Assembly (NCBI GenBank): GCA_021443235.1
Contig: JABUUJ010000006.1
Coordinates: forward strand, 21,076 to 26,934
Source: Muribaculaceae bacterium
GTDB lineage: Bacteria > Bacteroidota > Bacteroidia > Bacteroidales > Muribaculaceae
Direction: 5' to 3'
Length of the DNA stretch: 5,859 nucleotides
This document shows positions 1-4,953 of the stretch, piece after piece (the stretch's first letter is position 1; every line of letters begins with the position of its first letter). The notes beneath the pieces were generated by a model, which worked only from the letters and a program-made list of their open reading frames with translations, was not told the DNA's origin and ran no database searches. The position numbers and the translations under genes are program-made.

Positions 1-1359
1 CGCCTGCGCGACGCCATCTTCAGCCGTCAGCGCTACTGGGGCGAGCCGTTCCCCATCTACTACGACCACGACAACCAGCCGCAGGCCCTGCCCGAGAGCG
101 AGCTGCCGCTGCAACTCCCCGAGGTCGACAAGTTCCTGCCCACCGAGACCGGTGAGCCACCGCTGGGACGCGCCAAGAACTGGGTGACCGCCGCCGGCGA
201 GCCTCTCGAGCTGTGCACCATGCCCGGTTTTGCCGGCTCGAGCGCCTACTACCTGCGCTATATGGATCCGCACAACGACCAGGCCCTTGTCGACAAGGAC
301 GTGAACGCCTACTGGCGTCAGGTCGACCTCTATGTGGGCGGCACCGAGCACGCCACCGGCCACCTCATCTACAGCCGCTTCTGGAACAAGTTCCTCTACG
401 ACTACGGCTATGTGTGCGAGCCCGAGCCATTCAAGAAACTCATCAACCAGGGCATGATTCAGGGCCGCAGCAACTTTGTGTATCGCATCAAGGACACCAA
501 CACATTTGTGTCGCACGGCCTCAAGAACGACTACGACACCACCGCCATCCACGTCGACGTGAATATCGTGAGCAACGACGTCCTCGACATCGACGCCTTC
601 AAGGCTTGGCGACCCGAGTTTGCCAACGCCGAGTTCATTCTCGAGAACGGCAAATATGTGTGCGGATGGGCTATCGAAAAAATGAGCAAGTCGATGTTTA
701 ACGTCGTCAACCCCGACGACATCGTCGACCGCTATGGCGCCGACACGCTGCGCCTGTATGAGATGTTCCTGGGTCCCGTTGAGGCCAGCAAGCCTTGGGA
801 CACCAACGGCATCGACGGCGTGAACCGATTCCTCAAGCGACTGTGGGGACAGTTCTTCGCTGGCGACGAGCTGCGACTCAACGACGAGCCCGCCAGCCGC
901 GACGCCCTCAAGTCGATTCACAAGCTCATCAAGAAGGTCACCGCCGACATCGAGGCGTTCTCCTACAACACCAGCGTGGCAGCGTTCATGATTTGCCTGA
1001 ACGAGCTCAGCGGCATGAAATGCGCCAGCAAGGAGGTATATGAGCTCTTTGTGCGCCTGCTCGCGCCCTTTGCGCCTCACATCAGCGAGCAACTGTGGCA
1101 CGTGCTGGGCAACGACACCACCGTGTGCGACGCGCAGTGGCCCGCCTGCAACGACGACTACCTCAAGGAGAGCACAGTGAAATACACCGTGATGATTAAG
1201 GGCAAGCCGCGCTTCAACGTTGAGGTTGCCGCAGGCACCGACGCCAAGCAAGTCGAGGCTCTCGCCCTCGCCGACCCTGTGGCACAGAAGTGGCTCGAAG
1301 GCAACGCCCCCAAGAAGGTCATCGTAGTGCCCAACAAGCTGGTAAACATAGTGATTTAG
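1..1359 (+). CDS. leuS: Leucyl-tRNA synthetase, C-terminal half (5' end outside window)
   Basis: Class I aminoacyl-tRNA synthetase that charges tRNA-Leu in the cytoplasm. The frame is open from base 1 with no start, so the gene begins upstream; 452 residues are visible, about half of the usual bacterial length. The first residues ([20 protein letters not shown]) match the segment after the editing domain, so the HIGH motif and most of the editing domain lie outside the window. The KMSKS ATP-binding motif is at visible residues 227-231 (bases 679-693), preceded by the insert typical of Bacteroidetes LeuRS. The helical anticodon-binding domain follows at roughly residues 260-380. The small C-terminal tRNA-contact domain ends with NKLVNIVI and a TAG stop. 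No frameshift is seen. An ATG at 184 is internal and is not the start. rdgB follows after 26 bp on the same strand. Confidence 0.97.
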   Translation, partial: RLRDAIFSRQRYWGEPFPIYYDHDNQPQALPESELPLQLPEVDKFLPTETGEPPLGRAKNWVTAAGEPLELCTMPGFAGSSAYYLRYMDPHNDQALVDKDVNAYWRQVDLYVGGTEHATGHLIYSRFWNKFLYDYGYVCEPEPFKKLINQGMIQGRSNFVYRIKDTNTFVSHGLKNDYDTTAIHVDVNIVSNDVLDIDAFKAWRPEFANAEFILENGKYVCGWAIEKMSKSMFNVVNPDDIVDRYGADTLRLYEMFLGPVEASKPWDTNGIDGVNRFLKRLWGQFFAGDELRLNDEPASRDALKSIHKLIKKVTADIEAFSYNTSVAAFMICLNELSGMKCASKEVYELFVRLLAPFAPHISEQLWHVLGNDTTVCDAQWPACNDDYLKESTVKYTVMIKGKPRFNVEVAAGTDAKQVEALALADPVAQKWLEGNAPKKVIVVPNKLVNIVI

Positions 1360-1376
1360 GCTAATAGCCATTAGCC
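1359..1376 (+). other. Small perfect hairpin between leuS and rdgB
   Basis: GGCTAAT (1359-1365) and ATTAGCC (1370-1376) form a perfect 7-bp inverted repeat with a 4-nt loop, AGCC. The left arm begins at the last base of the leuS stop codon, and the right arm ends 9 bases before the rdgB ATG. No T-run follows, so it is unlikely to be an intrinsic terminator. It could be an mRNA processing or stability element, or it could modulate rdgB translation. Function is inferred only. Confidence 0.4.
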
Positions 1377-1385
1377 AGAAAAGAA

Positions 1386-1976
1386 ATGAAACAGATAGTT
1401 TTTGCTACTAATAATGCCCACAAGCTTGACGAAATCAGGCAGATTGTGGGAGATAGCATCCAGGTGCTGTCGCTTGCCGATATTGACTGCAACGACGACA
1501 TCCCCGAGGATGCCGACACGCTCGACGGCAACGCGCTGATCAAAGCACAATATATCCACGATAAATATGGGATGGACTGCTTCAGCGACGACACCGGGCT
1601 CGAAATCGACGCGCTGGGCGGCGAGCCGGGCGTTTACAGCGCACGCTACGGCGGCGTGGCGCACGACAGCGAGCGCAATATGGACAAGGTGCTTGCCAAG
1701 CTCGAGGGCGTGCCCATGGAGCAGCGCACGGCACGTTTCCGCACCGTGATCGCTCTCATCGAGGGCGACACGGTCACCACATTTGAGGGTAAGGTTGAGG
1801 GACACATCCTCACCGAGCGACACGGCACCGAGGGCTTCGGCTACGACCCCATCTTCCAGCCCAACGAGGCTGGAGGCCCCACCTTCGCCGAGATGACTGC
1901 CCAGCAAAAGAACGCCATCTCGCACCGCGGCCGCGCCACCGCAAAGCTTGTCGCGCACCTGCTTGGGGCTCGCTGA
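1386..1976 (+). CDS. rdgB: Non-canonical purine NTP pyrophosphatase, RdgB/HAM1 family
   Basis: Cytoplasmic house-cleaning enzyme that hydrolyses dITP, ITP and XTP to the monophosphate plus pyrophosphate, keeping deaminated purines out of DNA and RNA. It is complete at 196 aa; E. coli RdgB has 197. Family motifs are in order: the N-terminal nucleotide-binding ATNNAHK (residues 7-13), SDDTGLEIDALGG (67-79) with the presumed catalytic Asp69, PGVYSARY (81-88), EGFGYDPIF (149-157), the conserved Lys175, and SHRGRA (179-184) with the base-contacting His180 and Arg181. The ATG at 1386 puts ATNN at the expected distance from the N-terminus. The bases before it (AGAAAAGAA) are purine-rich rather than a classic Shine-Dalgarno. 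It probably shares a transcript with leuS. No key residue is missing. Confidence 0.96.
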   Translation: MKQIVFATNNAHKLDEIRQIVGDSIQVLSLADIDCNDDIPEDADTLDGNALIKAQYIHDKYGMDCFSDDTGLEIDALGGEPGVYSARYGGVAHDSERNMDKVLAKLEGVPMEQRTARFRTVIALIEGDTVTTFEGKVEGHILTERHGTEGFGYDPIFQPNEAGGPTFAEMTAQQKNAISHRGRATAKLVAHLLGAR

Positions 1977-1984
1977 GGCTCGCC

Positions 1985-2027
1985 GTTCAACTTGGTTCAA
2001 CATTGTTCAACTTGGTTCAACATTGTT
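1985..2027. repeat. Perfect 20-bp tandem repeat, two copies plus 3 bp
   Basis: GTTCAACTTGGTTCAACATT occurs at 1985-2004 and again, identically, at 2005-2024, followed by GTT. Each unit is itself two 10-bp halves, giving GTTCAAC at 1985, 1995, 2005 and 2015 with spacers alternating TTG and ATT; a degenerate fifth copy, GTTGGAG, starts at 2025. It begins 8 bp after the rdgB stop codon. It is noncoding on both strands as far as I can judge. Its role is unknown. Confidence 0.92.
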
Positions 2028-2032
2028 GGAGT

Positions 2033-2058
2033 AGCCCCCCAGCCCCTAAAGGGGGAGC
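2033..2058 (+). repeat. C/G-rich intergenic element, copy 1
   Basis: The layout is AGCCCCCC (2033-2040), two bases, CCCC (2043-2046), TAAA, GGGGG (2051-2055), then AGC. The CCCC-TAAA-GGGG part can fold into a short hairpin. A second copy with the same layout lies at 2148-2177 on the opposite strand. Each copy reads in the same direction as the gene whose 3' end it follows. Similar C-run/G-run words are familiar from Bacteroidetes intergenic regions, but I cannot check this copy against a genome. Confidence 0.7.
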
Positions 2059-2067
2059 AAAGTTTTT
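2043..2067 (+). terminator. Possible weak terminator after rdgB
   Basis: The short hairpin CCCC-TAAA-GGGG (2043-2054) is followed 8 bases later by TTTTT (2063-2067). Position and strand suit the end of a leuS-rdgB transcript. The stem is only 4 bp (5 with a 2-nt loop) and the T-run is distant, so this is a weak candidate. The larger hairpin at 2103-2138 may serve both directions instead. Confidence 0.3.
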
Positions 2068-2102
2068 ACAGCGACGCTAACCCAAAAATCCATAAGATAA
2101 AT

Positions 2103-2138
2103 AACTGCCTGCTACATTGCGATGTGTAGCAGGCAGTT
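2103..2138 (-). terminator. Strong intrinsic-type hairpin, likely terminator of the secreted-protein operon
   Basis: AACTGCCTGCTACA (2103-2116) and TGTAGCAGGCAGTT (2125-2138) are perfect reverse complements: a 14-bp stem with an 8-nt loop. Read on the - strand it follows the LRR gene's stop by about 41 bases and is followed by a T-rich stretch (ATTTATCTTATGGATTTTT). On the + strand the following bases are G/T-mixed with no T-run, so the - strand is the favoured direction. A role in both directions is plausible because the flanking genes are convergent. Confidence 0.75.
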
Positions 2139-2147
2139 GTGTATTAG

Positions 2148-2177
2148 TTCCCCCCACATGGGGGGCGGAGGGGGGCT
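2148..2177 (-). repeat. C/G-rich intergenic element, copy 2 (inverted)
   Basis: On the + strand: TT, six C (2150-2155), ACAT, six G (2160-2165), CGGA, six G (2170-2175), CT. Read on the - strand this is AGCCCCCC, four bases, CCCCCC, ATGT, GGGGGG, AA, the same layout as copy 1. C6-ACAT-G6 is a perfect 6-bp hairpin. The AGCCCCCC end overlaps the second of two tandem TAA codons closing the LRR gene. The two outer arms, 2033-2040 and 2170-2177, are perfect 8-bp reverse complements. Confidence 0.72.
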
Positions 2178-2179
2178 TA

Positions 2180-3493
2180 TTACTTCACAACCTTGGTGGC
2201 CTTGTCGCCGCGCACCTCGATGAGGATGCCGCGCTCGGTGGCGTCAACACGCTGACCGTTGAGGTTGTAGTAAACAGCGGGAACGTTGTTGTTAACCTCT
2301 ACATCGTTGATGCCAGTGGGGATGATGGCGATGGGGTTGGTGTAGAGTGTAAGCGAGGAGAATGCGGCGTTGGTGAGCGTGGCTACGGCAGCCTTGCACT
2401 CAACGTTGAAGACAAACTTGCCGTCCTCAACAGTGTAGTCAACGCCCTCAACGAGAGCCTTGTCGCCGTCGGCCCAAGTCACTAATGTGGGGTTCTCGGC
2501 GATGGTGGGCATCTCCTGCGAGAGGTCAACCACGCCACCTGCAACCTGTGCGTCGATGTTGCCCTGGGGATTATACTGGAAGTTGCTTGCAGTGAACAGG
2601 CCGGGAGCGGGCAGGGTGGCGAAGGTGAGGAAGTTGTTCTTCACCTGGAGGCGGTTGTTGCCCGAGTAAGCGGCGGCTGTGGTGATGCTGCGCAGCTTGC
2701 AGTTGTTGAGGTAGAAGTAGGGCTTGTTGATTGAGCAGGGGCTGAGGTCGATGGTCTCAAAGTCGTTGTCGTTGCCGTTGAGAGTCTTCAGCGCCGAGCA
2801 GCCGGTGAGGTCGATGCTTGCCAGGTGGCAGCTGGTGAGTGTTAGTGTAGCGAGCTTGGTCAGGCCAGCCACCTTGATGTTGGTGAGGGGGTTCATCGCC
2901 AGCTTGAGGGTTGCGAGGTTGGGCAGGCAGGTGAAGTCGGTGCCGTCGAGGTTGTTGGTGCCCATCACCTCACTGTTAGAGAAGTCGATGGTCTTGAGCG
3001 CGGTGTTGGCGCTGAAGTCAAATTTGCCCACGATAGCGTTGTTGCTCATGTTGATGCCGGTGAGGCTGGTGTTGTGGCTGATGTCGATAGCGCTGATGTT
3101 GTTGCTGGGAGCCTCAATGTTGATGAGTGCTGTGAGGGCGCTCAGGTCGATTGAGGTCCACTTCAGCGTGCCAGTCTTCCACGAGCCGTCGATGTAGTTA
3201 ACCACCTCGGGCTTGGCATAGACGGTGATGGTGTTGCCCTTGGGCACAGCGCTGTACTCGGTGGGAGTCCATGTGGTCGCGTAGTCCTCGAGGGTGTAAA
3301 CCTGCGAGAGAACGCCATCACCCCAGTCGATTTGCATCTCGAGGTTGGCGGTAGCGTCGGTGAGGATGCCTGCGATGCATGCGGGGGTCACGCCGTCGTT
3401 TTCAACGGTGAAAGAGAATGCCTTGGGCAGTTGCTCTTGAGCTGTTGCTGTGAGTGCGAGAGCAGCAGCTGCGATAAGTAAAAGTTTCTTCAT
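2180..3493 (-). CDS. Secreted leucine-rich repeat protein
   Basis: Exported 437-aa protein, probably for binding another protein or a surface ligand; the ligand is unknown. Residues 1-19 (MKKLLLIAAAALALTATAQ) are a clear signal peptide. A short N-terminal beta domain follows, with IDWGDG at 55-60, a motif also seen in PKD-like folds. Leucine-rich repeats of about 20-21 residues span roughly 110-290, shown by recurring IDLS/IDIS/IDFS and SLTGINMSNN, ALKTIDFSN, KLATLTLT, ALKTLNGND words. A beta domain typical of Bacteroidales LRR proteins follows (about 305-390: VDLS, VTWADG, VDYTVEDGKFVF). A tail from 407 (VYYNLNGQRV to TKVVK) resembles sorting tails. The repeats are not BspA-type. The ATG at 3493 is placed by the signal peptide. 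Translation ends at tandem TAA TAA. It is the last gene of the operon, 32 bp after the protease gene. Confidence 0.88.
   Translation of the reverse strand: MKKLLLIAAAALALTATAQEQLPKAFSFTVENDGVTPACIAGILTDATANLEMQIDWGDGVLSQVYTLEDYATTWTPTEYSAVPKGNTITVYAKPEVVNYIDGSWKTGTLKWTSIDLSALTALINIEAPSNNISAIDISHNTSLTGINMSNNAIVGKFDFSANTALKTIDFSNSEVMGTNNLDGTDFTCLPNLATLKLAMNPLTNIKVAGLTKLATLTLTSCHLASIDLTGCSALKTLNGNDNDFETIDLSPCSINKPYFYLNNCKLRSITTAAAYSGNNRLQVKNNFLTFATLPAPGLFTASNFQYNPQGNIDAQVAGGVVDLSQEMPTIAENPTLVTWADGDKALVEGVDYTVEDGKFVFNVECKAAVATLTNAAFSSLTLYTNPIAIIPTGINDVEVNNNVPAVYYNLNGQRVDATERGILIEVRGDKATKVVK
2183..2275 (-). other. C-terminal tail of LRR protein, resembles a type IX sorting tail
   Basis: Residues 407-437 run VYYNLNGQRV, a short variable stretch, GILIEVRG, then ATKVVK at the end. 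This matches the general layout of Bacteroidetes C-terminal sorting tails: aromatic-N-x-x-G-x-x-V, then G-hydrophobic-x-hydrophobic, ending in basic and valine residues. It is shorter and more degenerate than classic type A tails, so assignment to type IX secretion is inference. Confidence 0.5.
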
Positions 3494-3525
3494 TTTTTGA
3501 AAAAATTTAATTGGTTAATAATGTG
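3494..3525 (-). promoter_or_regulatory. AT-rich spacer and ribosome-loading region of the LRR gene
   Basis: The 32-bp gap is almost all A and T on the coding (-) strand, ending in TTTTTTC and an A-run directly before the ATG. There is no Shine-Dalgarno, as is usual in Bacteroidetes, where A-rich, unstructured leaders drive initiation. I see no TAnnTTTG -7 element here, which favours co-transcription with the upstream protease gene over a separate promoter. A weak AATAA/TTATT inverted repeat (3517-3530) spans the protease stop codon. Confidence 0.45.
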
Positions 3526-4953
3526 TTATTTAAGAATTTTGATTGTTGCGTTGTTGCTGCCGCGTGCCACATAGAGGCCTGCGGGCTGATTGCCGAGGCT
3601 CACCTCGCCGGTGCCGCGTGCCACGACCTGGCCGGTGGCGCTATACACCACGATTGAGCAGCCTGGGGCGGTCACCACCTGCGCCATCGCGTCGTAGCTG
3701 ATGCCAGTGTGGGCTACCGTTACCTCGTCGATTGCCGAGGTGGGGAAACGCAGGGTGAACGTGATGCCCGACTCCTCGGCCTTGCCGATGTCGGTGAGCG
3801 CAAACTGGGCGCGTGTGCCGTCGCTGTAGAACGGGTAGTATTTGTCGTCGACACCGAAGCTCGAGCGGCGCACGGTGGAGTTGAAATTGGCTTTCTCGAT
3901 GGTGCCTTTGCTCGTGAGCGAGCCGTCGGGGCGGAAGATGTATTCCTCAAACTTGCTTGCCGAGAGGTTGCCAGCCACCTCGGGGTTGATGCGGTAGCAA
4001 ATCAGTCCCGACGAGGGAATCGAGGCGTCCCAGCCGGTCTTGCGGCGGTATTCCACCATGAAATACTCGCTGCGGGTGAGGTCGGGGTGGATAATGTAGG
4101 CCACGTCGTCGCAACTCTCGCTGAAGATGGGCTTGAGAGTATAGGTGCCGGGCTGCGTGAGGGTGGTGATGCTGGGTATCCAGTTGCCCCACTTGCTGCC
4201 GTAGGTGTGACGCATATAGGCCGTAAGTCCTTGCGGCACAGGCTGGTTGTCGCTCATCAGGTCCCATTTTCCCACGGGATTAAGCGAGCCGCTGCTGTAG
4301 AGGTCATAGGCGTCGAGGGCGTGCATCATCTCGTGGCACATCACGCCTGCGTTGATGGGATGCGCGCCGTTGGTGCCGTCAAAAACCATGAGGTAGCTGT
4401 CGACGTCGCAGCCGCGAATCGAGGCCTTGGCCCAGAACATCGTGTTTTGGTGCGGCCACAGCAGGTTAGACGACGAGATGTCGCTGTTGCCCAGCACCAC
4501 GATCATCAGGTTGTCGATTTCGCCGTCGTGGTTGCCGTCGAGCATAGCATCCTCGGGCACCTGACTCTCGATAGCGGCGCACAGGTCCTTGATGAGCACC
4601 TGCTCGCGCATGTATCCGGTGACGATGGTCGAGTAGCCGTCGGGGTTGGTGTCGCTCTGCTTGCAGAAGTATCCGCGCGGGTGCGAGTCGGTGTAGTCGA
4701 CGTTGACGATGAGGCTGTTCCACGACAGCTTGCCGTAGCTCACGTCGTGGTAGTAGCGCCACACGCTCTGTGCCTCGGCGTCGCTGGCGTTCATGAGTGT
4801 CTCCATGGCGGCGGCATCGTTGAGGCGCGTTGCCTCGGTCTGGTCGCTGAAGCGCACAAAGCACACCACGTTGGTGAGTTGCATGCCTGCGGCGGCGCTG
4901 GCGAGGGCCGTCGCCGCCCACAGGCACGCTATGATTATCGCTTTCCTCATCAT
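3526..4953 (-). CDS. Secreted M6-family (immune inhibitor A-like) zinc metalloprotease
   Basis: Exported 475-aa endopeptidase; the substrate is unknown. A signal peptide covers residues 1 to about 23 (MMRKAIIIACLWAATALASA, then AAG). M6 features follow: an N-terminal segment with FVRFSD and VWRYYHDVSYGKL, an acidic DGNHDGEID loop (139-147) that looks calcium-binding, LLWPHQ (164-169), the zinc site HEMMH (207-211) with Asp217 as probable third ligand, and the downstream GKWDLMSD (228-235). A beta-rich region follows, and residues 434-475 form a tail (IVVYSATGQVV to IKILK) resembling sorting tails. The usual glycine of HExxHxxGxxD is Asp214 here. No long propeptide separates the signal from the protease domain. 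Its start overlaps the stop of the upstream dockerin gene, so the two are probably translationally coupled. Family assignment is firm; activity is presumed. Confidence 0.9.
   Translation of the reverse strand: MMRKAIIIACLWAATALASAAAGMQLTNVVCFVRFSDQTEATRLNDAAAMETLMNASDAEAQSVWRYYHDVSYGKLSWNSLIVNVDYTDSHPRGYFCKQSDTNPDGYSTIVTGYMREQVLIKDLCAAIESQVPEDAMLDGNHDGEIDNLMIVVLGNSDISSSNLLWPHQNTMFWAKASIRGCDVDSYLMVFDGTNGAHPINAGVMCHEMMHALDAYDLYSSGSLNPVGKWDLMSDNQPVPQGLTAYMRHTYGSKWGNWIPSITTLTQPGTYTLKPIFSESCDDVAYIIHPDLTRSEYFMVEYRRKTGWDASIPSSGLICYRINPEVAGNLSASKFEEYIFRPDGSLTSKGTIEKANFNSTVRRSSFGVDDKYYPFYSDGTRAQFALTDIGKAEESGITFTLRFPTSAIDEVTVAHTGISYDAMAQVVTAPGCSIVVYSATGQVVARGTGEVSLGNQPAGLYVARGSNNATIKILK
3529..3654 (-). 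other. C-terminal tail of the M6 protease, resembles a type IX sorting tail
   Basis: Residues 434-475 contain IVVYSATGQVVARG, then VSLGNQPAGLYVARG, then NATIKILK. The order VYS-x-x-G-x-x-V, P-A-G-L-Y-V, and a basic end is the pattern of Bacteroidetes type A sorting tails, and it fits better than the LRR protein's tail. Such tails direct export and surface attachment through the type IX system; whether this organism has that system cannot be seen here. Confidence 0.6.
4303..4335 (-). other. Zinc-binding active site of the M6 protease
   Basis: These codons encode HEMMHALDAYD: His207, Glu208 (general base), His211 and Asp217 (probable third zinc ligand). The spacing fits HExxHxxGxxD. Position 8 of the motif is Asp214 (GAC, 4314-4312 on the - strand) in place of the commonly found glycine. 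Confidence 0.8.
4948..4953 (-). promoter_or_regulatory. ATGATGA stop/start overlap coupling the dockerin and protease genes
   Basis: On the - strand the dockerin gene's TGA (4952-4950) sits inside ATGATGA. The protease can start at the first ATG (4953-4951, a 4-base overlap) or the second ATG (4950-4948, a 1-base TGATG overlap). Both are termination-reinitiation junctions, and no Shine-Dalgarno is visible upstream. The real start may be either one; the signal peptide is intact both ways. Confidence 0.7.

Noticed and set aside
184..1359. Separate gene starting at the ATG at 184
   Set aside because: The same frame is open from base 1 and encodes continuous LeuRS sequence upstream of this codon.
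1371..2003. 210-codon - strand frame opposite rdgB
   Set aside because: rdgB carries all its family motifs; the antisense product has no recognisable motif and runs through the tandem repeat.
1985..2027. Possible CRISPR array
   Set aside because: The units are directly adjacent 20-mers without unique spacers, and no cas gene is nearby.
2033..2177. Insertion sequence or transposon ends
   Set aside because: The inverted arms are only 8 bp, the interior has no transposase, and no target-site duplication is seen.
2117..2485. + strand frame of 122 codons starting inside the terminator hairpin
   Set aside because: It is antisense to the LRR gene, starts in the hairpin loop, and its product is low-complexity Val/Gly-rich.
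2724..3197. + strand frame of 157 codons opposite the leucine-rich repeats
   Set aside because: It is leucine/valine/serine-rich because it mirrors a repetitive gene; no start signal or family signature.
2180..3493. BspA-type leucine-rich repeat protein
   Set aside because: The repeats follow an IDLS-x-x-x-x-L pattern of about 20-21 residues and lack the AF-x-x-C-x-x-L core of BspA repeats.
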